Assembly (NCBI GenBank): GCA_036268425.1 | Contig: DATAUE010000114.1 | Coordinates: forward strand, 124,001 to 188,000 | Length of the DNA: 64,000 nt | Direction: 5' to 3' | DNA from: DATARH01 sp036268425 | Lineage (GTDB): Bacteria; Pseudomonadota; Alphaproteobacteria; ATCC43930; CGMCC-115725 | Part shown: one piece after another, positions 15,685 through 25,616 of the stretch | Numbering within the stretch: the first letter of the stretch is position 1 | Layout of the letters: every line of letters starts with the position of its first letter | Notes under the pieces: model-generated | Databases searched by the model: none | Told to the model about the DNA's origin: nothing | The model's input: only the letters and a program-made list of their open reading frames with translations | Made by a program: the position numbers and the translations under genes

Positions 15685-16572
15685 TCAGGCCACCTGATCG
15701 AGGGTCGAGGCCACATCGCGCGTCGTGGCGCGGCGCAGGTCGCGGATTTCATTTTCATCGAACGCCCGGCCGCGATGCATCGTGCAGCGGTTGTCCCAGA
15801 TCACCAGATCGCCTTCGCGCCATGCATGGCGGTAGACAAATTCGCGCCGGGTCGCGTGTTCGATCAATTCGCTGAGCAGCAGCCGCCCATCCGGCAGCGG
15901 CCAGCCGACGATTTCCGAGGCGTGCGCCGCGACATAGAGGGTTTTGCGGCCCGAGCCGGGATGCCGGCGCACCAGCCGCTGCGGCACCGGCGGCAAGACC
16001 TGGCGCTCGCCAAACAACAATTCGTTGAAACCGAGTTGGCCGCGTGACCATGCGATATCGTGCAAGGCAACGAGATCGTCGATTTCGGCTTTGGTCGCAT
16101 CGGGCAGCGCGTCATAGGCCGCGCGCATATCGGCGAATTCGGTCTCGCCCTTGCCGAGCGGCCCCGGCTTTGGCACGCGATGCGCGTAGAGCATCGACAA
16201 TGCCGCAGGCACCCGGCGGAACGAGCCGTCGGTATGCCACAGCCGGTTGCCGAGCTGGTCGAAGCGCCGCGGATCGTCGCGGCCGCGCCGCTGATTGTCG
16301 GCGTCGAGATTGGAAATGTCGGCGATTTCCGGCCGCAACCGGCGCTTGACATCGGCATTGCCGCTGCGCGGGATCTCAAGTTCTCCGAACTGCCTGGCGA
16401 ACGCCATCTGCCGCTCGTCATCGAGCGTCTGGTCGTGGAATACCAGCACCGCGTAACGGTCTATCGCTTTGTTCAACGCCTGCACCGTCGCCGCGTCGAG
16501 CGGCCGCGATATATCGATGCCGCTGATTTCGCCGACAAACAACGGATGCAGCTGGCGGATTGCGATACTCAT
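15685..16572 (-). CDS. TauD/TfdA-family 2-oxoglutarate/Fe(II) dioxygenase
   Basis: About 295 residues. The iron ligands are visible in WHTDGSFR (His-x-Asp) and in NRCTMHRGR (distal His), with the 2-oxoglutarate arginine in RDLRRATTRD. The FHDQTLDDERQMAFARQFGELE segment is typical of TfdA and related enzymes. Members open C-S or C-O bonds, for example in taurine or aryloxyacetate use. ATG 16572 is preferred over 16602 because GAGGAA precedes it and the longer form would touch the upstream stop. It lies 29 bases after an N-formylglutamate amidohydrolase gene. The substrate is unknown. Confidence 0.88.
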   Translation of the reverse strand: MSIAIRQLHPLFVGEISGIDISRPLDAATVQALNKAIDRYAVLVFHDQTLDDERQMAFARQFGELEIPRSGNADVKRRLRPEIADISNLDADNQRRGRDDPRRFDQLGNRLWHTDGSFRRVPAALSMLYAHRVPKPGPLGKGETEFADMRAAYDALPDATKAEIDDLVALHDIAWSRGQLGFNELLFGERQVLPPVPQRLVRRHPGSGRKTLYVAAHASEIVGWPLPDGRLLLSELIEHATRREFVYRHAWREGDLVIWDNRCTMHRGRAFDENEIRDLRRATTRDVASTLDQVA

Positions 16573-16601
16573 CGCCGGTTCCTCCCGAAACGCCTCAGAC
16601 A

Positions 16602-17462
16602 CTATAGCTGGCCGCGCACATACTCCGCGAGGGCCGCGACAAGACTGCCGAGGTCGGCCTGGAGCCTGATGAAACCCGGCAGCTTTTCCAGTGTCTTCTG
16701 ATCAACGTAGAGCGAGCGGTCGACCTCGATCTGAAGGCTGTGACGATTTTCCGCCGGCCGCCCCTGACGCCGCACGATCTCGACGCCCTTGTACCCTTCG
16801 TTGATTCGCACGTCGTAGCCGAGGCCGCGCAAAAAGCGCGCGACGAAATCGGTGAATTCGCCGCCGCAGGTCGTACCGTCGCGGTCGCCGAGCACGAAAT
16901 CGCCGTGCTCGCCTTTCAGCCCTTCGCGCCGGTTGCCGTAAGACGGCATCGAGTGGCAGTTGACGTGCCAGACCGCTCCGAATTCCCGGTGCAGCCGGTC
17001 GCAGGTTTCGTCGAGCACGCGGTGATAGGGCGCGTGGTAGCGCGCGATGCGGGCCAGCACGTCGTCGGCGTCGAGCTTGCGGTCATAGATCGGGATACCC
17101 GGTTGCGCGTGGCGGCGCACGAGGCCGACTCGCGTCGCCGGCCGCGGCACTAGCGCCGGCGGTGGCGGCCCCGTCAGGATCGCCGGGTCGATATCGTCCG
17201 GTGCCCGGTTGACATCGATGTAGCTGCGGGGAAACAGCGCGCCGATCAGCGTCGCACCATGCGCCGGGGCGGTTTCGTAAAGCTCGTCGACAAATGAATC
17301 CTCGGCGCGGCGCAGCACCGGCAAGGCGCAGCGATAGGCAAAATCGTCGGGGTAAAATGCCCCGCTATGCGGGGAATCGAGAACCAGCGGCACCGTGCCT
17401 GCGACTGGTGCGCGCCGCCATAGGACGCCGGGAATATCCAGATCCGGAGCCGTGCTCCCCAT
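16602..17462 (-). CDS. N-formylglutamate amidohydrolase family protein
   Basis: A 286-residue member. LDSPHSGAFYPDDF near residue 28, RSYIDVNRAPDDIDP near 80 and VWHVNCHSMPSYGNR near 165 carry the expected zinc and substrate contacts of the HutG-type family. The C-terminal SLQIEVDRSLYVD is also conserved. True HutG hydrolyses N-formylglutamate in histidine breakdown, but no hut genes are nearby. It leads a likely operon with a TfdA-like dioxygenase and a PPOX protein, so a related N-formyl or N-acyl substrate is more probable. Confidence 0.87.
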   Translation of the reverse strand: MGSTAPDLDIPGVLWRRAPVAGTVPLVLDSPHSGAFYPDDFAYRCALPVLRRAEDSFVDELYETAPAHGATLIGALFPRSYIDVNRAPDDIDPAILTGPPPPALVPRPATRVGLVRRHAQPGIPIYDRKLDADDVLARIARYHAPYHRVLDETCDRLHREFGAVWHVNCHSMPSYGNRREGLKGEHGDFVLGDRDGTTCGGEFTDFVARFLRGLGYDVRINEGYKGVEIVRRQGRPAENRHSLQIEVDRSLYVDQKTLEKLPGFIRLQADLGSLVAALAEYVRGQL

Positions 17463-17771
17463 CCTGTCCCCACGAGGGTTAGCGCCCGCGCCGGCCGCTG
17501 TCCGCCTCGCTCAAGCAGCGGTTTTCATCGCACAGGGGCGTCGCCGAGGGAAGCGGCAAGCACGCATTGCTGCTCCGGCTGCCGCCGCCGGAGACACCGA
17601 TGAAGCCAGCCGAAGCCGCTAGTCCAACGAATACCACCCGAATGAACAACCGACGTCATCTCGGCGCAGGCTGAAATGACGAGAATGTTGACTGAAGCGG
17701 GAGCCGCGCTTGCCGTCGGAAGTGGAGCGGCGCAGACACGTTTCCGGCAGCGACGCAGGCAAAAGCCGCTG
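17463..17771. other. Gene-free interval with an imperfect inverted repeat
   Basis: No coding region is convincing here. CGTCAT at 17654-17659 and ATGACG at 17676-17681 flank a GC-rich centre, resembling the dispersed palindromic repeats common in proteobacteria or a terminator for the M23 gene region. No second copy was noticed in the window. Confidence 0.35.
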
Positions 17772-19385
17772 CTAGCGCTGCGCCGACACCTGCACGAGAT
17801 GGCCGAGGCTGAGGAATTTGGCGGGGTCCTGCGGCTCGCCGTTAACCAGCACCTCGTAATGCACATGCGGCCCGGTAGCGCGTCCGGTGCTGCCGAGGAA
17901 GCCGATCTGCGTGTGAGCCTCGACGTGCTGCCCCACAGACACCAGCGCGCGATGCATATGCGCATAGCGGGTAGTGATGCCGTTGCCGTGGTCGATCTCA
18001 ACGATCTTGCCGTAATCGTTGCGATAACCGGAGAACGTCACAACGCCCGGCGCCGTCGCATAAACCGGCGACATGTAAGGCGCATCGAAATCGAGACCGG
18101 TGTGAAACGAGGCCCGGCCGTTGATCGGGTCGCCGCGGGCGCCGAACGGGCTGCCGATCGTATAACTCTCCAACGGCGCCGTCACCGGCAGCACCTTGAC
18201 GAGGCGGCTTAGCGCCGCGAGCTTTTCTGGGGTCAGCCCGTTGCCGAGATGCGCCCCGACCGAGGCGGGGACGAATGGGCCGCCTTCGCCGCGGCTGACC
18301 CCGAATTGCGCAAACAGATGCCGGACATCGACTCCGGCCGACGCAAGTACGCGCTCGAATTGCACGATGTGGCCCTGCTCGCCCGGAACCGTCACGACGC
18401 CGACTGCCGGGCGCGACGGCCCGGTGCGGATCGGCTCGGCTCGTGCCGGCGCCGCGGCCACCACCGGTACGACGGCCGGCGCGGCAGCGGCCGGTATCGG
18501 TGCTGCCATCGCAACGGCAACCGGCGCCTCGGCGCGCGCCGGCGCGGACACAGCCGGGTTCGGCTGAACGACGGCAACCTGAGGTGCCCGTGCTGGCGCC
18601 GCCTGAATTTGAGCTGCCTGCGTCTGCCCAGGCGTTGCCGCAGCGGGCGCCGGGGCGGCCTGCGCCAGGGCGCGTGCGGCCCGCTGCGACTCTTTCATCG
18701 ACAGCTTCTGCTGCAACTCCTCGATGCGAGTGCGGAGTTGGTCGCGCTCGGCGGCCGCCTTGTCGCGATCGCCTGTCAGCTGCTGCACCTTCTTCTGCCA
18801 CTGGTCGATGCCGGCCTGCGTCTGCTGCTGCCGCGACTGCGTATCGACGACATCGGCTTCCGCCTTGCTGAGCCGCGCCAGCAGCGTCACGCGTTGCACC
18901 TCGGTCAGGTGCAGTTCGCGTTGCGCCTGCTCCAGCGCGTGCGTTAGCTGCGTGATGCGATCGGCCTTGGAGGCCGCACTCTGTTCGGTAGTGGAAAGCT
19001 GTTTGCTCGCCTCGTCGCTGAGCGAACTAAGACGGGTCTGCGCTGTGGTCAGGGCCTGATCGCTTGCCGCGACCTGATCACGCAACCGCGCCAGCGCATC
19101 CTGCAGATCGGCATTGGCGATCTCGGCGTGAGCCGCGGCGGCATGCTCGGCGTTGATCAGCCGTTCGTACCGCCAATAACCAATGCCGAAAAACACCGAC
19201 CCGCCAAGCCCGACAACCGCGGCCCCGAGCAGCAGCAGCGACCGGCCATTGCGCCGCGACGGTCCGCTATCGGCTCGGCTGTCATCGTCACCAAAGCCGG
19301 GGCCTGCCCAGCGCAAAACATCCGTCACCCCTTGCCCCCCGCATTGGCCGTGGTTGTCGGCGACGAGCACCTGACCAGGCTGCAA
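17772..19385 (-). CDS. M23-family cell-wall peptidase with coiled coil (murein hydrolase or activator)
   Basis: A 537-residue protein. One membrane helix lies near residues 49-71, then a Gln/Ala-rich coiled coil to about 235, an Ala-Pro linker to about 330, and a C-terminal LytM/M23 domain. The zinc motif is intact: FHTGLDFDAP with the first His and Asp, and GPHVHYEV with the His-x-His. It therefore probably cuts peptidoglycan cross-bridges in the periplasm, anchored to the inner membrane. Coiled coil plus M23 resembles EnvC/NlpD-like proteins, but intact zinc ligands favour real peptidase activity. The exact start is uncertain because several starts precede the membrane helix. Confidence 0.88.
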   Translation of the reverse strand: MQPGQVLVADNHGQCGGQGVTDVLRWAGPGFGDDDSRADSGPSRRNGRSLLLLGAAVVGLGGSVFFGIGYWRYERLINAEHAAAAHAEIANADLQDALARLRDQVAASDQALTTAQTRLSSLSDEASKQLSTTEQSAASKADRITQLTHALEQAQRELHLTEVQRVTLLARLSKAEADVVDTQSRQQQTQAGIDQWQKKVQQLTGDRDKAAAERDQLRTRIEELQQKLSMKESQRAARALAQAAPAPAAATPGQTQAAQIQAAPARAPQVAVVQPNPAVSAPARAEAPVAVAMAAPIPAAAAPAVVPVVAAAPARAEPIRTGPSRPAVGVVTVPGEQGHIVQFERVLASAGVDVRHLFAQFGVSRGEGGPFVPASVGAHLGNGLTPEKLAALSRLVKVLPVTAPLESYTIGSPFGARGDPINGRASFHTGLDFDAPYMSPVYATAPGVVTFSGYRNDYGKIVEIDHGNGITTRYAHMHRALVSVGQHVEAHTQIGFLGSTGRATGPHVHYEVLVNGEPQDPAKFLSLGHLVQVSAQR

Positions 19386-19818
19386 CGCAAAGTGTCGGGA
19401 GGTGCCGACGCCGCATGCTTATAGAAAGCAACCAGTCCGGAATAGTCTCCGAGCTGTCCGCTTCCCCACCCCGCATGAACGGCGTACGGCTCTCCCAGCG
19501 CGCGGTGAGCCTAACGTTTGATCACCGGTCCCGCAACAGCAAATGCCGCTTTGCGCGATGTCTCGCGTCTGTATATCGGCCCCTCGATTTGCTTTGCAGT
19601 GGAAAGAATCAATCAAGCGACAATCGTGTGCTCAAACAAAAGGCCTGCCCGATCACTCGGCGATTTCTATTATGCGCGGAGTGACGGCAAAATATTGCGG
19701 CTGTATTGGCAGCACCCCAATGCCGCCTGCGGCAAAGCGCCGAATTTCACGAGTGCGCACGCCGGATACTGGCAATTACGCAACAACAACTGTGACATAT
19801 ACGCAACGACGGGTATAG
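19386..19818. other. Gene-free interval, 433 bases
   Basis: No open frame here has a family pattern, ribosome site or codon bias. Short frames on both strands have irregular composition. The sequence becomes AT-richer near 19600-19800, where promoter elements for the M23 gene (right to left) could lie, but no clear -35/-10 pair is visible. Confidence 0.5.
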
Positions 19819-21615
19819 CTACACCGCCAGCGGCAGCGGTGTCGCGGCCCCCTGTTGCGGTGCAAACTGAGTGCGATAGTAGTCGGCGAAGATGCCGCCG
19901 CGGCGCAGCAATTCGCTGTAATCGCCATGCTCGGCAATGGTGCCATCGTGCAACACCACGATGCTGTCGCACCGCCGCACGGTCGACAGGCGGTGCGCGA
20001 TAATCAGCGTCGTGCGGCCCTGCATCAAGGTTTCGATCGCCCCCATGACCAGCGCCTCGGTTTCGACGTCGAGCGCCGAGGTCGGCTCGTCGAGAATCAG
20101 GATCGCTGCATCGCGCAATAGGGCGCGAGCAATCGTCACACGCTGCTTTTCGCCTTCCGACAGCGCGACGCCGCCCTCGCCGAGCATGGTCTGGTATCCC
20201 TCGGGCATGCGGGCGATCGTGTCGTGAATGCGGGCGAGGCGGGCGGCGTTCTCGATCGCCGCCTGATCGGCGCCCGGGCGGCCATAGGCGATGTTTTCCG
20301 CAACCGACACCGGAAAGATCAGCGGCGGCTGCAACACCATTGCGATCTGGCTGCGCAGCGATGGCAGTGCGTAGTCGCGGACATCGACGCCGTCGATCGT
20401 CACCGTCCCGGTGTCGGGGTCGAAAAACCGCGGCAGCAACCCAAGCAACGTCGATTTGCCGGCGCCGGTCGGGCCGACGATCGCGACGCTCGACCCGGCG
20501 GCAACCGTGAAATCGATGTCGTTGAGCACCGGCGACCCCGGCAGGTAGCGAAATGCGACGCCGCGCCACGCGAGGTCACCGCGTGCCCCCGATGCGGGAA
20601 ACTGGCGCGTGCCGCTCTTGAGGTCCGGCTCGGTATCCAGCACCTCGAAGACCCGTTTCGCGCCGACCCGCGCCCCGGCGATCAGCCCCCAGCTCTGGCT
20701 GATCTGGTTGATCGGCGCATAAAGCTGTGCGAGATAGGCGATGAACACGATCAGTTGGCCGATCGTCAGCGTGCCGCTCATCACCGCGCGGGCGCCGGCA
20801 TAGACGACGATCGCGGTGCCGAACGCGATGATGACGTTGACCCCGCCCGAGTACAGCGTCTGCCAGTTGTAAAGACGCAGCGTCGCCCGCAGGCTGGCGC
20901 GGCTGGCGCCCATAAAGCGGCTGTGTTCCTCGTCTTCCTTGGTAAAAGCCTGGACGACCTTGATCGCCGCCATGCCCCACTGCACCAGCGAATAGACGCG
21001 GCTGTCGAGATCGCGCACTTCGGTCGCGACCTCGACGATCTTGCGGTTGAACACCGCAATCAGCACAAACAGCACCGGCACGATCGTCAGCGCCAGTGCC
21101 GTCAGCAGCGGATCGATCGGGATCAGCACAAACAGCATGCCGCCGAGGAGAATCACCGCCGACAGGATCGGCAGCAGCCCGTTCATCACCATCGTCTGGA
21201 CGGCAAAGCTGTCGGAGGTGATGCGGTACATCAGATCGCCGACCCGCTGGCGGCTGTGATACGCCAGCGACAGCCGCTGCAGATGGCCGTAAAGGTCGCC
21301 GCGCAGGCCGTTGACCATCGCCTGCCCGATGCGAATTGTCGTGTAATTGTGCCACAGGGTCAGCGCCCCGCCGCCGACATTGACAACGACGATGCCGATG
21401 CAGGCGAACAGCAGCAGCAGGTTCGGCGGTGATGCGAGCACCTCGCCGGTAATTCCGGTTTTCGGCGGGGTTTTGCCGCCGAGCACGTAATCGATGACGA
21501 TTTGCAGCGGCCACGGCTTTAACAGCTCAAAGCCGACGACCAGGAATACCTGGGCGAGCGCGCCGGCAACCTGCCAGTGATGCCCTTTCAGATAGGGCAG
21601 AAACTTGCCGATCAT
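19819..21615 (-). CDS. ABC exporter, fused permease-ATPase (MsbA-like)
   Basis: A 598-residue half-transporter. Six membrane helices cover residues 1-310. The nucleotide-binding domain has Walker A VGPTGAGKST near 374, Q-loop VLQPPLIFPVS, Walker B ILILDEPTSAL and H-loop IIAHRLSTV. The signature is LSEGEKQRV instead of the standard LSGGQ. It should flip a lipid or glycan carrier across the inner membrane as a homodimer. It lies 42 bases downstream of the GH-GT2 gene and in one strand with galE, so export of a surface glycan or its lipid-linked precursor is likely. Confidence 0.9.
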   Translation of the reverse strand: MIGKFLPYLKGHHWQVAGALAQVFLVVGFELLKPWPLQIVIDYVLGGKTPPKTGITGEVLASPPNLLLLFACIGIVVVNVGGGALTLWHNYTTIRIGQAMVNGLRGDLYGHLQRLSLAYHSRQRVGDLMYRITSDSFAVQTMVMNGLLPILSAVILLGGMLFVLIPIDPLLTALALTIVPVLFVLIAVFNRKIVEVATEVRDLDSRVYSLVQWGMAAIKVVQAFTKEDEEHSRFMGASRASLRATLRLYNWQTLYSGGVNVIIAFGTAIVVYAGARAVMSGTLTIGQLIVFIAYLAQLYAPINQISQSWGLIAGARVGAKRVFEVLDTEPDLKSGTRQFPASGARGDLAWRGVAFRYLPGSPVLNDIDFTVAAGSSVAIVGPTGAGKSTLLGLLPRFFDPDTGTVTIDGVDVRDYALPSLRSQIAMVLQPPLIFPVSVAENIAYGRPGADQAAIENAARLARIHDTIARMPEGYQTMLGEGGVALSEGEKQRVTIARALLRDAAILILDEPTSALDVETEALVMGAIETLMQGRTTLIIAHRLSTVRRCDSIVVLHDGTIAEHGDYSELLRRGGIFADYYRTQFAPQQGAATPLPLAV

Positions 21616-21657
21616 CGCTTGGCTTCCAACAGCGTCGGGGGCCAGGGGGCGTCTGCG

Positions 21658-24369
21658 TCAGACCGCACGCGGTCTGACGATCGAGGTGGCAGGGTCGCGT
21701 ACCGGCTCGGCGGCGAGCAGTTGCGCCTGCCGTGCCACTGCCTCGATGATGCGGTGCATCAGCCGGCCGAACGCGACGAGCCGCCAGCCGATAAACCCGA
21801 CATTAATGACGCCGAGCGTCAGGAAAATCAGCGCGGCGGCGGGCGCCTCGAGGATCAGGCAGGCCGCGACCAGCCCGGCATAGCTCCGCAGCAACACCTT
21901 GCTGAGGCTCGACAGCCGCATCGCGCAACGCACCCGCAACAGGCGTTTTTCACCGCCGTGGTTTTCGCCGACCACAGTGACCAGGGCACGGCCCCACAGA
22001 CCGCGCGCGATCTTGAGGTCCCACTTGCTCCAGCCGGTATCGGCGACCACGAAATATTTCTGCGGCAGCAGGAAATCCATCAGGCCGCCGATCAATATTT
22101 CTTTCTCGGCCGATGTTTCGTTCCAATACGACAGCGTAAAGGCGCCTTCCGACCAGACGATGCGGGCACGCTGCTCGATCGGCGCCAGCCTCATGTTTTC
22201 CGGCGCCGGTTTTGTCTTGAACCGCCATTTGAGACGCTCCCAGCCGCGCAGCAGCGGCCCGAGATAGATCAGCACAGCAACCAGTGCGCGCGCCTTCAGG
22301 CCGCTGAAACGCTTGTCGATCGGCGCCTTCATCGCGCCGTTGATGCACATGACCCAGGTCGCCAGCAGCGGCACGGTCAGCAGCCATAGCCAGCCGCCGC
22401 CGACAATTCCGACAAACGCCAGCACCAAGGCCGCGATGCTCCATTCGAAGGTCAGCGGTAACACCGCGGTCAATGACGAGGGCGGCTCGTACATCGTCTG
22501 GAACAGGCCGCGCCCGAACGTGCCGGAATAAATGACCGGCTTGCGCGATAGCAGCAGCGCCGCGGACAGGTCGCCATAAATCCGCCCGAGCCATTTCGCC
22601 TGTCCCAACAGGTTGAAGCGAAACGGATGCTTGGCATAAACCAGCGCCTCCGCCTTGCCGTAGCCCTTCTGCTGATTGATGTAGGCTTTGACCGTGTTGC
22701 GCCGGAAATGCCAGACGATCGCAGCGGCGCTGAACCCGATCGTGTAGCCGGCATCCTGAAAGCGCCAGCAGATGTCGACATCGTCACCGGCGGCGCGATA
22801 AGTCGGGTCGAAGCCGCCAAGCCCAAGCAATGCGTCGCGGCGGAACGCCATGTTGCAGCCGGCGATGTGCTCGGCGACCTCGTCGCTGATCAGCACATGC
22901 GTCGGGCCACCCGGCGACACCGCGACCGCGGCCGGCACCAGGCTGTTTTCCGGCGGTGGAAAATTCGGGCCGCCGCACGCCGAAAGGTTCCCGTCCTCCA
23001 TCTTGGCGACGAGATAAGTGAGCCAGTCGGGGTCGGCGACGCAATCGCTGTCGGTCTAGGCGACGATCTCTCCGGTCGAGGCCTCGGCCCCGACATTGCG
23101 GGCGACGCTCAACCCCTTGTTCGGTTGGCTGATGATGCGGCAATAGGGAAAACTCTCGGCGATTTCGAGAGTTCGGTCGGTCGAGCCGTCATTGACGACG
23201 ATCACCTCGTAATCCGGGTAGTCCAGGGTTTCGAGCGAGGCAAGACACGCCTCCATCGTGCGTTCGGAATTGTACGAGCACACCACCACCGAAACCCGGG
23301 GATAGCGCGGCAATGCCGGCGGCAAGGCACCTTTGTAGCGCGCCGCAACCTCTCGAAAGGCGGGTTTCGGCTGGCGGTCGCGATCGACCAAACCAAACGC
23401 CCAATCCTCGATCAGATGCCCACCGGTGAACCACTCGTCGGTCCAGGCAAAGACAAAAGTGCCGGCGACGCCGGCAGAAAACGCCGCGCGGACCTGCCAT
23501 GACAGAATTTCGGCCTGCTCCGCCTCGCCGTTGCGCATCGAATCGACGCCGAACTCGGTCAGCACCAGCGGCTTGTCGACCGCGAGGTTGTGCAGTCGCG
23601 CGATGTATTTGCGGAACGCCGTCTCTTCGTGCAGGTAAACGTTGAAGCACAGGAAATCGGTGAAATCGATCGTCAGATATTCGGTCGATGGAAAATTCGC
23701 GTAACTGACTAGCGCTTCCGGATGCTCCCGCCGCACCAGTCCGACCAGTTCCTTCAGAAATCCGCGCACCGCATCGGCACCGTGCCAGCGGATCATGTCT
23801 GGCGGGATTTCGTTGCCCACGAGATAGGCAAATACTGCCGGATGTCGGTTGCAGGCGCGCACCCCGGCCGCTACCGCGTCACGAATCTGTGCCTGTACCG
23901 CTGCCCCGTCGAGAAATGCAACATGCTGCGACCACGGCAGTCCAACCAGCACCTTGAGCCCCGCCTCCTCGGCCGCGTCGAGCAGCCAGAGCGGCGGGCC
24001 GGTAAACACCCGTACGGTGTTAGCGCCGGCCGTGCGCATCAGCGCAAAATCTTTGGCGACAATGGCCGGCTCGGGAAACTGAAAGCCGTGTGTGCCGACC
24101 GCGAACGGCCCGTAGGTCACGCCCTTTACGAAATATTTGTTCTCGCCGGCGAAAAAGAACTTGCCGTGCACCCGCACCGGGCCGGTCACGGCGGCCGGGG
24201 CCGACGCCAGCAGATCGTCCAGGGCAGGCGCTGCGACAGCGACATTGTCGCGATCGATCGTGCTCATGTCGTCGACAACTCCCGCATCCGTCGGGCCGGC
24301 GACCAATCGAAGATGGGTATGTCGTCGCGCAGCAGATGAAATTATGTTCATTCCAGCACCCAAAACCAA
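21658..24369 (-). pseudogene. GH-GT2 fusion (glycoside hydrolase-like plus family 2 glycosyltransferase) split by an in-frame TAG
   Basis: One continuous frame of 903 codons is interrupted only by TAG at 23056-23058 (codon 438). Residues 65-345 form a TIM-barrel glycosidase-like domain with Glu187 (VGNEIPPD) and Glu272 (LTEFGVD) as likely catalytic pair. A GT2 domain starts near 358 (VSVVVCSYNS, VVNDGSTD). The stop falls between STGEIVA and TDSDC, just before the nucleotide-sugar DxD. The 3' half continues with CNMAFRRDALLGLGGFD, GDDVDICWRFQ and membrane helices. A Tyr codon (TAC or TAT) is normal at this site, so one base change explains it. The intact protein would make or trim a surface polysaccharide with the adjacent galE and ABC exporter. 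Nonsense mutation, sequencing error and readthrough are all open. The start may be 24351 or later. Confidence 0.85.
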
Positions 24370-24428
24370 GCAAGCGGCAGACCAGGAGGCAGTTGCGCGC
24401 GATCGTGTCGCGACCGGTTCTCAGCGGG

Positions 24429-25433
24429 TCACGGCTTCTGGCCCGATCGGGGCGGCCCGTTGCTGCGGGTCTCCCAGGCCAAAGCCGTGGCGATGATCGT
24501 ATCGATATCGGAATGGCGGGCCTGCCACCCGAGCCTGGCGAATGCCAGCGCCGGGTCGGCCACCAGTTCCGGCGGATCGCCGGCGCGGCGCGGCATCTCG
24601 CGCTGCGGCACCGGGCGCTGCCCGACCCGCTCGACCGCGGCAATGACCTCGCGCACCGAATGACCATGCCCGGTGCCGAGATTGAGCGCTGCACTGTCGC
24701 CGCCGCCGGCCAGATAATCGAGGGCGCGGACATGCGCATCCGCGAGGTCGGCGACATGGATGTAATCGCGGATCGCCGTACCGTCCGGCGTCGGGTAATC
24801 GGTGCCGAAAATCCCGATCGGATCGCCGCGCTGCAACGCAGCCCGCAGGATCAGCGGGATCAGGTGGGTTTCCGGCTCGTGATTCTCGCCGACCTCGCCA
24901 TCGGGATCGCCGCCCGCCGCGTTGAAATAGCGCAATGCGGCGTACCGGAACCCATACGCCCCGGCATACCAGTGCAAGGCCCGCTCGATCGCCAGCTTGG
25001 TTTCGCCGTAGGGGTTGAGCGGCGCCTTTGCGGTGGCTTCGCTGATCGGCAGCCGGTCGGGAACGCCGTACACTGCGCAGGTCGAGGAAAACACGATGCG
25101 CTCGACCCCCGCATCATGCATCGCACCGAGCAACGACAACGTTCCGCCGACATTGTTCGTATAATACAATTCAGGATTGCCGACCGATTCACCGACATAG
25201 GCAAAAGCGGCAAAATGCATGATGGCGGTTACGTCATGGGCGCGCATCGTATCGACAAGCGTTGCACGATCGTGCAGATCGCCCTCGACCAACGGCCCCC
25301 AGCGCACCGCCTCGCGGTAGCCGCGCGACAGGTTGTCATAGACGATCGGTCGATAGCCGGCTGTGGCCAGGGCCTTGCAGGCATGGCTGCCGACATAACC
25401 GGCGCCGCCGGTAACGAGGATTGATTGCGACAT
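24429..25433 (-). CDS. galE: UDP-glucose 4-epimerase
   Basis: About 334 residues of an extended short-chain dehydrogenase. GGAGYVGSHACKAL at the N-terminus binds NAD, FSSTCAVYG supplies the catalytic Ser/Thr, and NPYGETKLAIE the Tyr-x3-Lys. The C-terminal GTGHGHSVREVI is typical of GalE. It interconverts UDP-glucose and UDP-galactose in the cytoplasm. ATG 25433 gives the canonical SQSILVTGG start; a GTG at 25451 is also in frame. The gene opens a probable operon with the GH-GT2 fusion (59-base gap) and the ABC exporter, and is divergent from ugd. Confidence 0.92.
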   Translation of the reverse strand: MSQSILVTGGAGYVGSHACKALATAGYRPIVYDNLSRGYREAVRWGPLVEGDLHDRATLVDTMRAHDVTAIMHFAAFAYVGESVGNPELYYTNNVGGTLSLLGAMHDAGVERIVFSSTCAVYGVPDRLPISEATAKAPLNPYGETKLAIERALHWYAGAYGFRYAALRYFNAAGGDPDGEVGENHEPETHLIPLILRAALQRGDPIGIFGTDYPTPDGTAIRDYIHVADLADAHVRALDYLAGGGDSAALNLGTGHGHSVREVIAAVERVGQRPVPQREMPRRAGDPPELVADPALAFARLGWQARHSDIDTIIATALAWETRSNGPPRSGQKP

Positions 25434-25616
25434 CGAGCGTTGATCACACACACGGTTACCTCAAGCGAGCCGATAACGGCGCTAGGGCACCTGCTCTTCC
25501 CATCCTCATCCGGTGCGTCAGCTCGCCGCAATCGGGTGGTGGTGGAATAACACCGGGCATTGACCGTTTTTGGCTGCGTTGACCGCGGTGCTTAACCGTC
25601 GAGGGAGACCTCTTTA

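Noticed and set aside
20224..21432. 402-codon frame antisense to the ABC exporter
   Set aside because: All ABC motifs lie on the minus strand.
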